Numbered from the stretch's first letter, positions 33,800-45,498 are shown. The stretch is 64,000 nucleotides of DNA from Rhizopus sp. PT2906 (GCA_025529335.1 JAMYHX010000026.1:1-64000); one strand, 5' to 3'. Notes: generated by a model from the sequence alone, not told the origin. Numbers and translations: made by a program.

Positions 33800-35450
33800 A
33801 CATCACATAGCTTCCAAAAGAGGAAGAAAGCCAGAATAGATATTTCTTGCCATGTCGGGGAACTGGAGTCTGGTAACTTTTACCACCAAAGCTCCAATTG
33901 GTACGCCCATGATGAAGAACTCCAGATCAAACCTTGGAAAAGAACAAGTATACAAAAGAAACGTTTTCAAATACCATGTAATGTTTGACCATCATCAAAA
34001 ATCTCACAGTGTAAAACTCGTTCACTTTGTCTGGATTTGTTACCATCAGACGGTACTGTATTTTTATTAATTATTGACATTAATTTTATAAAATGTTGTC
34101 ATAAAATAAAAAAATTATTTGCGTAAAAAGACGACAAAGAAAAATATGTTTGAATAAAACGACATCATGTCAAAAGAGAGAGAGAGATAATGAGTATATG
34201 TAGAAAAAGAGAGAAAAAGTATGTTAGTATTAGAGCACATATCCTAATATTAGTTTTACTTACCACCAAGGTGCATTCTGGAGAGAGTAGCGATAACTAC
34301 CCAGGATTGTTTAAACAAAAAAAAAAAAAGGAACGGAGGACAGAGAGAGCCCAGAGCACAAGAAGAGGCAACTGGGAGAACGTTCCAGATATACACGCCA
34401 GAGAGCAAAGAGGGCGGGACAAGCGAGTCAGAGCAAGGACCATGAGGACAGGCTAGTTTTGATTGGTGAATCTTTGAACACTCAGAGGGATACTTGATAA
34501 CTGCTGTAAAGAAGCAAAAAAAGGACTCAATTAAAATGGGTTTTTATACTTTTTTTTTTCTTTTACAAACAAGTTTCAGGATCGGGTACCTGGAATAAAG
34601 AAATCGTATCAAATGGGAGCAATCTGCCTCGTGACCATTCAAGAATATGCATTGCCAAACATGACTACATGTTCTTCTGATTTCATGGAAAGACCGAATA
34701 AAGAATTTAAACTTTTACAAACAGACTAAAGAGAGCTATTTCTAATATTAAGTTAATTTCAACTCCAAGACAGCCCACCTGTTAATACTACGAAAATATT
34801 CTTGGCGACGACGAATTTACATTTCATGCAACATGAATTTTGTTCTCACCATGGGTGTATTTATTTTCGATCACAGGCGAATTTACTTTCCGAAAAGAGT
34901 GTATATCATGTCTCAAAAGTCCATTTTGGCAACTTCATCAAGATAATTGTCATTGATTTGAAGTACATTGTCCTTGCATATTTCCATGAGAGTCTAGCTC
35001 ATGTCTGCTAGATTTGAACAGGATACCACCTTTTCTCCAAAAGCCTTTTACCCTCCTCTTTGAAACAGCTTTCAAGCTGCGTTCTTCCTATGCTTGCCCC
35101 TTTTACCCAAGAAAGATGTTTAGCAGGGCTTTAGAGAAGTTTAGCAGTTTATGGAGGCATTATGAGATTGGGCACTGCCACAGGGTTCTTTATGGGCTCT
35201 AGTTATACTCTCTTGAATATTGTTTATGTGCGATTCAACTTGAAAACAAGTACCAAGCATATATTCGATCTTTGGAAGTAAGTCTTTTCCTTGATGAATA
35301 CATTTATTTACTCATAAATATTAAAATGCATCGTTTTTGCCCTGGTCAGTTCAAAGAATGCGAGATGTAACTAAAAACATCATTGTGATCAACGGTAAAA
35401 ATGCTTAGATTCCTCGATGAATACAGTGTTTGTTATGAATATTTTTTTTT
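33800..35450. other. Repeat-island sequence without intact gene
   Basis: Several short ORFs (33852-34070, 34190-34456, 34802-35011, 35014-35202, all +) without motifs. Contains an A-run near 34318 and a short GA run near 34180. Likely degenerate repeats. Confidence 0.35.
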
Positions 35451-36443
35451 TTATTTCATTTTATTGAAAATGGTTTCTCCATTTTCTTCCTTTAACAGCA
35501 GCTCCGAGACCCTTCTTTGTTCCTCCAACAAATCCTAGTAATATAGAGGCATGTTAATTAGCCAATTTTATACAACTGTAAAAATCATTTACTCTGAGAC
35601 AAAATATTAACTCGAAAGCCTTTCCCCAAGCGTATCTTTCTGCCCAAGTCCTGGGAACAATTGCTTCCCTTACAGTGATGAACCCCCAGCGGTCAACGTC
35701 CATAAGGGAGGTGCTCATCAAAGCCAGCTTGTCACCAGCGTACAAACACGTCAGGAAACGTCGTTTCTTGAACGTTTCTAAAGAGGCATCGTTCACCTTC
35801 TCCATTTCCAGCTTCAGAGCGCGGATGCTGCACTCCAGCAGCTTTAAGGTGCCTTCGCTCGAGTGAGCCTCATCATTCTCACTATATATGTGGATATATA
35901 TTAGTACAGTCAATTCATATCATAGTATCATTATTGTATGAGTTTGTATATATTACCCTGATGATTCCACCAACAGCGCCTCCGACTGCTCTGCTGCGAT
36001 GTATCCGACACCGTCGGCAAGCCTTTTTCTGTCTGTAATGTCGGTATGGTACAAGGAAACATACTTGCTTGTTTCCAGGCATTTCTCACACCTAAATTCA
36101 CAAGAAGACTAAAGGTAAGTGACTATATTTAGAAATCATATTGGTTAATGCCTTTTACCATTGGGAAGCTATGGTGCTGTATGCAGCACTGAAGTATTTC
36201 AATAGAGGCACCACATCCTCCACAAAAGGAACCCTTTCATTATTCATCGTCATAGTAACTGGCTTTATACAGTTAGCATAGTAGTCGATCAACGCCAGAC
36301 GAACAAACAAGATAGCTTTTAGCTCTTCAGCAGGACAGGTATTATGGAAGCCATTGCTTCCAAGCCAGAAGAGCAACTTTTCCAAAGGCTGCTGTAATGC
36401 GTTGAGCAAGAACTGTCTAGCAACGGAGACTTTCTTCAAGCAG
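35451..36443 (-). CDS. Member of an unnamed multi-copy gene family (C-terminal exons)
   Basis: Four exons on the minus strand, 36443-36159, 36091-35957, 35881-35593 and 35534-35451, splice in frame with GT-AG sites and no stop. They give about 264 residues, starting at an acceptor, so at least one upstream coding exon is missing. Visible stretches are FLLNALQQPLEKLLFWLGSN, LKAILFVRLALIDYYANCI, NNERVPFVEDVVPLLKYFSA, WCEKCLETSKYVSLYH, ALLVESSG, LKLLECSIRALKLEMEKVND, FKKRRFLTCLYAGDKLALM and WAERYAWGKAFELIFCL. From memory, proteins of this layout (NNERxPFVE, then a WCEK motif, then a LVESSG motif) recur in many copies in Mucorales genomes without a named domain. The function is unknown. The intact splicing suggests a recent or active copy. 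Confidence 0.6.
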
Positions 36444-36984
36444 CTAAATGCAATTTGTTGCTGAATATTGTTATTATATTCTTTATGTCGTGTTTATATA
36501 GATCACACATCTCTTAGTTCTCTATTTATTCATTCTCAGCTAATAGACGACACCAGATATTTGTATTCGTCATCCCTCATTTATATTCAGGTCGTATCCT
36601 CATTTATTAGTTCTTTCAACTTTAAATAAAGAATAGTAATTGTTAGCTATTGACTCCTACTGTTCTTATACACAAATACCAGAAATATAACATTTTGTTA
36701 ACCTCATCGTTATTGCAAGATCAACTATCACTGATCTTTGCATGTACGACAAGATCTACCATAGTTTTTTCTGAGTTTGCAAGGACTGGACTATTGATAT
36801 TGTATTTAATTCCGGGTGTGGTGGGCTTTATGAAACTGTACGTCTTCTTGTTTCTCGTAACTGATACAACATTTTCTAAATTTGATAGAAAGTATCAGTA
36901 AATGTGTTCAGGTAAGAATGTAAGTAGTAACTTTACCATTTTCATACGTATCCGATTTACGCTTGCCCTAATTATGCCTATCAT

Positions 36985-37432
36985 TAGTGACACATCGAAT
37001 GAACAACATTTCAACAATTATTACCTTGTTTCTTGTTGCAGTTGAGACGATCGAGCTGCCTTCTGCAGAGATGATGTTTGAGTTTTGTATATTTGAATTC
37101 ACAATATTAGTTTTTGGCGCCTTCAATTCATTCAACATGATAATTAGGGCTGCATTTGCGTGCTGTATATTTAATTGGTTTTCAGTATTGCCATCTTTAT
37201 TTTCTTTTGAAAACTACGCTACCTTGGTATTTATCAAATCATTAACATATGACAAGAGTTTGTCATCCAAATTTATTTTTGCCTTCAAAGAGACAAGGCT
37301 GCTGATGTATTCCTGCTTAATAGACTTTACGTCCTTCAAGGACAATTGTTGAAATTGTCCTTGAGCGTGTAGGAAATTCACAAATGACCATTGGCCAATG
37401 CAGTTTTTAGAGAAAAAGCTGCTGTTTTGCAC
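36985..37432 (-). pseudogene. Decayed coding block, possibly N-terminal part of the same family
   Basis: Minus-strand frame from 37432: FFSKNCIGQWSFVNFLHAQG, then LSLKDVKSIKQEYISSLVSL and LLSYVNDLINTKVA, an in-frame TAG near 37214, then the same frame open for about 70 more codons (FSKENKDGNTENQLNIQHAN, IIMLNELKAPKTNIVNS) to a GTAATA donor near 37024. Composition is coding-like on both sides of the stop. It sits about 600 bp upstream of the multi-copy family exons on the same strand and may be their missing 5' part, with the stop making the gene defective. Confidence 0.4.
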
Positions 37433-37624
37433 GTCTGTATTAATTTTGATTGACTTTCAGTATTGCTATCGTTTACTTTAAATATTTTACTTACATATAA
37501 GTGGCAAACAATAAAGAGTCGACTGACAACATTTTACAGTTTAGAAGAAAGAACAAAACAAGTCAGTGTATTCCCTAAATGTTTATAAAGTGAGATGACG
37601 ATTACAGATTTCTAATGCCGTCTA

Positions 37625-39968
37625 TTGGTCAAGACTGATAAACAAATATGCATGATGTTTATAAACACGAAAGACAATACTCTTCCACTTTCCAATACTT
37701 TTGGGTCAATGCCGCCAGACATTGCACCTATATTACCCAATATTAATCCAAATGCCCCCTCCAGCACTCCCTACATAGATACTGACATTGTCAACTCTCA
37801 ACAACCAACCGCAACTCGTACCTATGCCGCGATCGCTTCACTTCCATTAACAATCAAGGCATCTCCCAAAGGGATCTCTACTGTTCGAAAGGAAATCTCT
37901 TTGTACCGATCCTTTGACTCTGCCAATGAAACAACCCAGTCGATTTATTCAATTCATCGAATAGTTACTACTGATCACTCTGTGTTTTATCGCATTCCAC
38001 ACCGTCTCAAGAATCCCAAAGTTCCTTTCAGCATCGCCCTCAGCGAAAAATTTCTTTTCGGTGTAGGATTAGGCTTTACCACCCATGAAGATGTCCAAGA
38101 CACAGTCGTCAAAGTCACCCTCATTTCTGCTGAACACTGCAAAGTAGCTGTAGCGACCCCTCTGGTCGTAGAAAATCAGGTTTTTATTGCCTCACCTGCT
38201 GTACACCCGGACCATGCACTTCTGGAGTAAATTTAACTAAGATCCCTATCATGTCTATTGAGCAGTTAAGAGATAAGCTATTGAATAGGTTCGTCCGGTA
38301 CGGTATAGTTAGAGAGTTAGCTATTTATCTTGATGATTGGGCTCAACGCTGGTTTTCCGGTAATGGGTGCATTTACCTGGAAAGATCGCCTAGCTCTAAA
38401 ATTAAGTTTGATCATTTGACATATAAGATACCTCTTGATGGTGACCACTCCTGCTTGGGTACGTGGTCCAAAATGGACAAACATTGCATTTATTGTAAAG
38501 CTATGGACCACATTAGGAAGGATTGTCCTTCACTTCCGACTGAAACGCATACTTGCTTCGTATGCAATAGCCGTGGTCACATCGCTCGTAGCTGCCCTAA
38601 GGTTACAAACCCTAATTAGACAGCCTCCAAACGCCGTCGATCTATCCCTGTCAACAGTAGTTACGAAGCACCTGTCACTGTTCTTTCTCGCCCTGTTGAA
38701 ACACTATCGTCCACTGCTCCACCAACTTCTTCCGTACCAGTACTACATGAAATCCCAGCGACTTCTGAGGAAGTGGCCTCTGCACCTGCCTCCAAGCATC
38801 AAACCGCAGTCCCAATGCCTAGTGCAGACTCGTCAGTAGAACTTGCCTTCGTCCCTACTCCCGTACAGGAGAATGTCGCTACTCAGCCAATCTTAGACCA
38901 CACAACATCAACGGAAATTTTAAGCGATGTCACTATGGATGATTCTGACAACGAATCTATGGTTTCTTCTACGCCTTCTATCAAGAAATCTGCAGCTAAA
39001 ATCGCTAAAAATAAGACCTCCATTAACCCTATTCACAAATCTTCTCGTCTTAATAAGGGTCAAACTGGAGAGAAATTTCATGATTCCAAACGTTCAACTT
39101 TAGGCATATCGACCGCTGCTAGTACACTTTTGGGCCACGGGGTGGAGAATGATAATGACACGGTCGGTTCTTCTACATCTCATTAAGTAAGTCTTCCATT
39201 TTAAATTACCCAGTCCAGTCCTTTGCTAATTATGAATAATCTTATGAATAACAATAATAATTCCAACTTTGGCGACCTGCTCACCTCTCACTTAACAAAT
39301 AATAACAATCACAACAAACTTACTACTCTAAATATTGGATCTCTTAACTGCCGGAACCTTGCCAAGCTATTTCTTCCTGAAAAACGTCAATCATTCGCTC
39401 GCCACCTTCATCTTCAATCGTTAGATATCCTCTCGCTACAGGATACTAACGCCGAGGATGAAAGTACCCAGTCAACTCTCAACATCCTCTTCAACTTTAA
39501 AAGCACTTTTTGGCCTAAGCACTGTGGCGTAGTGTGACTCAACCCCTCCATTACTGTGACACCCATACTAGTCACTGTCGACCAGCGGTTAATCATCTGC
39601 GAGATCTCTCACACCCGCCGCATGTTCGAAACTTTCACCTTAGTTAATCTATATGCACCTCCTCAGCGTGCACAGAACCGCATGTTCTTCGAAAACTTGC
39701 TTTCTCTGCCCTCCCTTTTTCGTCCTTCTCACCAGATGAGTTATCTCTGTCATCTCCTCTGCGACACCTTCCTCGAATCCTTCTGACCGGAGATTTTAAT
39801 TATGACCTTTCCCGAGGCATAGATTGTCGCCTGCAAGATTGGCATAGTCATGTTCAGCAATATTTCTTTGGCTGTATGACAGCCAATACTAGAAATCCTA
39901 CCTTTCAGCGCACAGCTTCTTTGCCCACCATTGATTATATCTACGCTACACCTGATCTGCATGCTTCA
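37625..39968 (+). mobile_element. LINE retrotransposon remnant: ORF1 and endonuclease, no reverse transcriptase
   Basis: ORF1 runs from 37625 with a stop at 38228 and a second frame from 38251. It ends in two CCHC zinc knuckles, CIYCKAMDHIRKDC and CFVCNSRGHIARSC (about 38485-38600), the nucleic-acid-binding module of LINE ORF1. A third frame (38773-39186) continues to its end. ORF2 begins near 39223 with an AP-type endonuclease: LTTLNIGSLNCRNLAK, LDILSLQDTNAED, LVNLYAPPQRA, LTGDFNYDLS and TIDYIYATPDLH. It carries an in-frame TGA at 39536-39538 and a frameshift near 39720. The element stops abruptly at 39968, before any reverse-transcriptase motif, at the start of the dispersed repeat. It cannot mobilise itself. 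Confidence 0.85.
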
Positions 39969-39970
39969 TA

Positions 39971-40166
39971 AAAAAGAGCTGAATATAATTAAATTAAGAC
40001 GCGTAAGCGTTTTATAGGGGTAGAGAATCTATGACTGCTATATATATTAATGCTGTCAGTATGTTTATTGCTATTCTTTTCAGATGCGATAGAGGAATGT
40101 AAAATAAAATGTATGCTCTACTGTAAGATTATACTCGATTTATTATAATGATTTATATCAAACACG
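39971..40166. repeat. Dispersed repeat, copy B (first copy at 16706)
   Basis: Matches 16706-16906 from AAGAGCTGAATA to TCAAACAC, with indels. It abuts the broken end of the LINE on the left and overlaps the 3' end of a minus-strand copy of a repeated gene on the right. Confidence 0.85.
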
Positions 40167-40690
40167 TTCGCAATCCTGGTAGAGTTTCTTCTTGGCTGCA
40201 GTTGACAACTCTGAAACAGAGTCTCCCCTTGTAATAGTTTTAATACAATACCCAAATCGAGGATATATGATACGTACCATCGAGCTTTTAATATGTCATC
40301 ACTGAATATAGAAAGGATTATAGGTGACCAAACTTCACCAACGAAATCTTGTTCAGTGACTGATTTAGCGTATTGTCGATGTATCGGTGAATTTTTTCTG
40401 TGAAACAAACGAAGAACATGCGAGTGTACTTCAAAATAGGTTTCTTCCTGTAGAAGTGTATACTCAGTTTGCTATGACAAACAGGCCTTATAAGCTTTTC
40501 GTATGTCAAGAATAGCCAACTGCTCTACTTCTTTCAACTTCATCTTGATTTCAGCTGGAGTATCCTTCATCTCACAAGACACATAGACTCTGTTTTTAAG
40601 ATCTTTCCACGCATCAATGCTAAAGAGCGATCGTTGGCTGCTGGGATTAGTGCTGTTGTTGGATAAATCAATGATGGAATTTAATCCAAG
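40118..40690 (-). pseudogene. Broken copy of a repeated Mucorales-type gene
   Basis: Minus-strand frames read together give SSQRSLFSIDAWKDLKNRVY, then EMKDTPAEIKMKLKEVEQLA and ILDIRKAYKACLS, a stop, then HVLRLFHRKNSPIHRQYAKS and VTEQDFVGEVWSPIILSIFS ending near ILKARW. The ExDxVxxVWSP block resembles the start of a repeated protein family I recall from Mucorales genomes (E-S-D-Y-V..VWGP, then LKWG); that match is from memory. The copy is interrupted by stops and a frame change and ends in the dispersed repeat. Non-functional as it stands. Confidence 0.45.
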
Positions 40691-41230
40691 GCTAAGTTAA
40701 AGTCATTAAGAATATCTAATTATAATGATCTACGAGTATTGAAGTTGCTAACCCTTAACGTATCCTTTTCAGCATCAGTTAGCTCGTTGTAAGAGGAAGA
40801 ATTTTTTGCGAGCCTAAAAGCTGCTGTTTTGATGGTAAGTTATCAATTGTTTAGAACAGATCTCTTCTGATTACGCGTTCCAAATGTCATCAAGTGTATC
40901 TGACAAAGGTAGAACGCCAACATGTGCTCTTTCCTGCCAAATTTGTGCCAGCAGAAGCCACTCTATGGGTAACAGATAGCGCAGTTGTGCGCTTCAAAGT
41001 AATTACGGTAAAAATATCATGCTGGCTGAATCCAAGCTGCCCTGAGGATCCTGCAATCTTTTAATGCTAATTTCGCGGGGGGAAATGTTTAATTTTCGAA
41101 TGGACAAAATATTAATAACCCCGACTCTTGTTGGCCGGACAGTCTACAGTCCGGGTGATTTTTATCAAAAGGACTTCTTTTTTAGTTTCTCCTATTGAGC
41201 GAGAGAGACAGCCTTTTTTTGCCAGTTGTA
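40691..41230. other. Upstream region of the bromodomain gene
   Basis: No gene. Contains a short G-rich spot near 41075 and an inverted CCGGACAGTC/GACTGTCCGG-like pair around 41134-41155, which could form a small hairpin. Probably promoter. Confidence 0.35.
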
Positions 41231-43187
41231 ATGTCATATTCACCAGAACTTTCTGATTATAATTCTGAGGAAGAAAAAACAGTTCACCCCGTTTCTACGC
41301 CTACGATCAAGTTAAAATTAAAACTAAATCCTTCTGCTTCGTCTTCTTCAACAGCCATTCACACAACAGACAAGAAGCAAAAGCAGAAAAAGAAGCAAAA
41401 GAAGAAGCATAAAAAAATACAAGACGATTATGAATATCAAGACGAAGAATATGAAGAATCGTCTAATTATCACCCAAGCATGGGTGGTAAAAGACCTTAT
41501 GCTTTATTACAACATAATCAACAACAACAACAACAGTTTGATGACGATAATGACGATGACGATGATTCTGAAATTTATCATCCAACAGACACAAAGAGAT
41601 CAAAGATTCAATCTTATGAAAGCGACGATGAAGATGAAGAATATTATTCTTCAAAGCAATCTGTGTCGACACCATTAACAATTCAACAACAACAATTGCC
41701 ACCCCCACCATCACAACAACAGGGCCCTAGACTAGGCCGACCTCCAAAGCAAAAGACGAGACGTTCTTCTTCAGTAAAATCAAACACAAGCGCTACAGAT
41801 AAGCCAAAGAAAAGAGGTAGACCGACCAACAAGGCGAAGGCAGCTGCTCTGTTAGCTCAACTTCCTCCTAAAATCCCCGAGAACCCAAAGAGAGATCTGA
41901 AAGCGATTTTAACCAAGTTACTTGACAATTTACAAAAGTAAGCAATAATGAAATATCTCAAACGAGGTTCTAATTGATCTATAGACGCGATGTGTATGGT
42001 TTCTTTTTAGAGCCAGTTGATCCTAACTATGTACCAGATTACCTAAAAGTGATCAAATCGCCCATGGACTTTTCTACTATGCACAAGAAGTTAGAGAGTG
42101 GTCAATACAAGAACGTAGATGACTTTCGTCAAGACTTCAACTTGATTGTGAGCAACGCGAAGCTATACAACGCTATTGATACCATCTACTGGAAGAGTGC
42201 TGATAAATTGTATGAAGTGGGATCAAAGCTGATTGATAAAGCAGAAAAGCAGTATGAAGAAGAAATGGCAGCAGCAGCAGCAGAAAGTGCGATGACTGTT
42301 GATACATTACAGGACGGACGAAAGTTGTCATTCTCAGTAGGACGCAAAGACTCGCTTATCAAGGAAGAGGATGTAGATATCATGGGTATCGATACAAATA
42401 CTTTATCTCTACGAAAGCACAGCAGACAAGGATCCGATACGACAAGTATTGACCTTGCAAGCTCCCGTATATTAACACCTTCAAAGTCATCATACACTAA
42501 GAAGAAGAAGAAGAAGGTGACGGAAGCAGGTGTTGTGTATGCACCGGATGGATCATTACATGCAGTGGGCGGAGGTATGTGCACACACTGAATGTATTAC
42601 ATTGTTTTACTTATTGTTTGACAGTATCTGATCTCACAACCTTAATACCCGTTGAAAATCCCTTTTGTGATCCACCACAGCTTATCACTAGCAACCCAGG
42701 TGCACTTCCATCTGCCTTTTATCAAAATCGTCAATCCGCAGAAGACTTTTACAGAAACAAGCATCAGGTTCATTCTGCTCACTTTTTAGATTATGGTCCC
42801 TTCACAACATTAGGTCATCAGCCACCAGGCGCGTTTTATACTGCCCAAGATGCTTCATATATCTATCCTCTCTATGGAGATGACCGTGGTGAGGCTTATA
42901 TGAAGAGCTTGTGGCAATTCTTAGACTTGGAAGAAGATGATAAACAATTGATCGAGATGGTAGAAAGTAAAGCAAACTACTTAACGAGAGGAGCATGGAA
43001 CGTAGTAAAGCAAGTGCTTGACAGAAAGAATGAAAACTTGATGAAACGAAGAAATGAGATCACAGAAGAAAGAGAGTATGCGAGCATACACACTGAATTT
43101 GGTTCAGTGGATGCTGCTTCGATAGTAGATAAGCTTGAAGATAAATTATTGCCTAAGACACCTGAAGAGCAATCTGTGGCTGCATAA
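41231..43187 (+). CDS. Bromodomain protein, BRD7/BRD9-like
   Basis: Exons 41231-41937, 41985-42574 and 42625-43187 join to 1860 nt, 619 aa. The N-terminus is low-complexity: Lys-rich blocks, acidic patches, poly-Gln and an AT-hook-like KKRGRPTNKAK near residue 195. The bromodomain (about 226-330) shows DNLQKRDVYGFFLEPVDPNY, then YLKVIKSPMDFSTMHKKLES and DFNLIVSNAKLYNAIDTIYW; the acetyl-lysine-binding Asn is within NAKLYN. The C-terminal third (QSAEDFYRNKHQVHSAHFLD, YGPFTTLGHQPPGAF) resembles the region after the bromodomain in BRD7/BRD9-type SWI/SNF subunits. The start at 41231 was chosen because it is the first ATG of the frame. SPT3 starts 89 bp downstream on the same strand. Confidence 0.85.
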
Positions 43188-43276
43188 TTTCTATGTTGTA
43201 AATATTTAAACACAATAAAATCACCCCTTTCTCTCTTTTTTTTTATTATTATTATTCATACTGTCACATTTGTACA

Positions 43277-44523
43277 ATGGCGACTACAGCAGAACCTAAA
43301 AAAGTACACCTATTATAACAAGACTTTATTCAATACTAATGTATATACATAGTCTAAATATAGGTTTCAAACTGAAATTCAACAAATGATGTTTGTCTTT
43401 GGTGAAGTATCTGATCCTTTACAAGAAACGACGATGCTTGTGGAAGACATTGTTCGATCTCAAGTGATTGAAATTGTAATATTCTCTTTTTATGTAATGA
43501 ATTTATATATTAATCATGTCCTAGATTATACAAGCAGCAGCACAAGCCAATCGCAGGAATTCAAGGTACCTGAGTGCAGAGGACATTCTCTTTTTAATAC
43601 GACACGATCGTGCCAAGGTCAATCGACTACGTTCATTTCTAAGTTGGAAAGATGTCCGAAAGAATGCAAAGGATGCATCAGGAGAACAAGTAGAAGATGT
43701 TGTAGAAGAGACAAATACGGGTAAGAACGTACATTTTTTTAAACAGAAACAAGACGTAATATAACAAATAGCAGGTAAACTTCATAGAAGTATTATCAAA
43801 CTTCCTTGGGAACTTATCAACCAGTTTTCGGATGCCATTATAAAGTCAGTCAATGGTGAAGACGAATCAGAGGACGAAGATGAACTAGAAGCCTATAACG
43901 ATTCTGCTCAACGACTTAAAGAAGCTGATGAAGTGACACGAGCAATGACAAAAGAAGAATATGTACATTATTCAGAGTGTAGACAGGCATCATTCACTTA
44001 TCGTAAAAGTAAAAAGTTTCGAGATTGGGCTAATATGAGTGCATTTGTTGAGGTGAAACCGAATGATGATATTGTCGATAGTTTGGGTTTCTTGACATAT
44101 GAGATGGTATCCAAGTTAACATTGACAGCCATCAAGATCAAGCGAGACATGATGGCAGCAGCGGGTGAGCAGGAAGACGAACCAGTGGGCCTTGGTCATA
44201 AAAGAAAACGAGAGCAAGAGAATCAAAAGAGCGTAAAGAGGGCAGAGTCAAGTTTATCCAATGATGGTATTTCCATTACAGTAACATCCGCTGATGGAGC
44301 AACAGCAACAACAACAACAACAGAATCAAGCCCTGATTCTGAAAAAGAAGAGAATTCTAGCTTTGATGCTGATAACCAAGGCTTATTTATGCCGTCCAGA
44401 TCAGAGCAGACTCCTTTATTACCTGAACATATCCACGAAGCATTTCGAAGGCTTCAACAGGTACCTCAACCATTAAAGAACTTTCGTGGAGGCTTGGTGA
44501 GAACAAAGATTTCACTGATATAA
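43277..44523 (+). CDS. SPT3: SPT3, histone-fold subunit of the SAGA complex
   Basis: Exons 43277-43303, 43353-43475, 43525-43720 and 43775-44523 join to 1095 nt, 364 aa. The first histone fold reads KYRFQTEIQQMMFVFGEVSD, then LVEDIVRSQVIEIIIQAAAQ, RYLSAEDILFLIRHDRAKV and LRSFLSWKDVRKNAKD, which is diagnostic for Spt3/SUPT3H. The second fold continues with EYVHYSECRQASFTYRKSKK, FRDWANM and VDSLGFLTYEMVSKLT. Spt3 contacts TBP and helps load it at SAGA-dependent promoters. The linker after about 270 is low-complexity Gln/Ser/Thr, and the C-terminus (HIHEAFRRLQQVPQPLKNFR) matches family members. Exon 1 is only 27 nt. Confidence 0.93.
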
Positions 44524-44649
44524 AAAAAAAAACAGAGAATACATGTGTAAATAGAATAGTGAATAATAGAGAAAGAAAGTGAAAAATGCAGGCATTATTA
44601 TTATATAAAAATAAATAGTTTTGATATTTGTGTAAATTGAGGTATATAG

Positions 44650-45270
44650 CTAGAGGACTAACCGAGGCGCTAAGGAATGCACTGCCGTTATGGACAGCGC
44701 ATTAAATCCAGAGAAGCACCGTTAATCCTTTGAAGGTCTTTTGAAGGGGGGAGAACTTTCATTATCGTGTTTTGATTTGTAAACAAAGATACCGTATATA
44801 TTTAATGCACTGTTCACATCGCGATTCCAAACCGTACCACAAGATTCACACTTGAGGACAGAGTGTACTCTTCGCTTTGATCCAGTAATTGAGATATTAT
44901 TTAATTGTTTGGATTTGCACTTGTTACATATCTGGCTCGTTAAATACTCGTCAACCGAAACAAATTCGGTTATCCCGTTGGATTGTTTGCATTTTCGTTT
45001 GATTTCTTCAGTAATGCGTCTAGTAGGTGCAGCTCGTTTTCCTTTCATACTTAACAAAAAGAACTGTTTCCGAACGCAATGATTCGCTTCCGTTGAGAGG
45101 AGGAAGGGAGGTCAGCAGGAGGTAAAGGTACATGTTTACTTTTTTTGGGTTTTGGTTTTTAGCGCCAATTGTACTTGTTTTGCCATACTTTTTGCTGTTG
45201 TCAAAGAGTCTTTTAACAATTTCTTGAGTTCCTTTTTGCTTGTTGATATACGTTTTGAACTTTAGCTTTT
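44650..45270 (-). pseudogene. Fanzor (eukaryotic TnpB homologue) C-terminal remnant
   Basis: Minus-strand ORF 45057-44722 encodes the end of a TnpB/Fanzor nuclease. It has VSVDEYLTSQICNKCKSKQL, a spacer, VLKCESCGTVWNRDVNSALN and IYG: a CxxC...CxxC zinc ribbon followed by the RuvC-III Asp in NRDVNSA. Upstream in other frames come KLKFKTYINKQKGTQEIVKR and KRIIAFGNSSF, matching the helical region and RuvC-II vicinity. A one-base frameshift near 45057-45061 separates GNSSF from LSMKGKRAAPTRRI, and a second frame change lies near 45150. After the TAA at 44722 the frame stays open to a TAG at 44650. The RuvC-I part was not found. Active Fanzors are RNA-guided DNA endonucleases; this copy is broken. 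Confidence 0.8.
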
Positions 45271-45498
45271 GAGACCTATGTCATATACAGCGTTATTAAA
45301 ATGTACAACATGTAAGAGAGCGACATACCATTTATCTTGACAGTAGTAGTTATGGATTCTTTTGTAGTTTTGTAGACGTGTAGAGACAGCTAGTAAAAAT
45401 GAGGTCAAGTGTGCAGTTTTTAAAGTAGGTAATTCACTAATATACTTAAATTCGTCTAAAATGACACTCTTGATGTTCTTTTCGTCTTCTTGTAGCAA
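45262..45498 (-). other. 78-codon ORF upstream of the Fanzor remnant
   Basis: Frame reads VILDEFKYISELPTLKTAHL, then TSFLLAVSTRLQNYKRIHNY and YCQDKWYVALLHVVHF. Coding-like composition, no motif I recognise. It lies directly 5' of the Fanzor remnant on the same strand and could be part of its N-terminal half or of another repeated gene. Confidence 0.35.

Noticed and set aside
34190..34456. 88-codon ORF rich in Arg/Lys/Glu
   Set aside because: Composition follows purine-rich low-complexity DNA; no splice structure or motif.
36987..37352. 121-codon hydrophobic plus-strand ORF
   Set aside because: It is the antisense of a better coding-like minus frame (36985-37432) with charged, non-repetitive composition.
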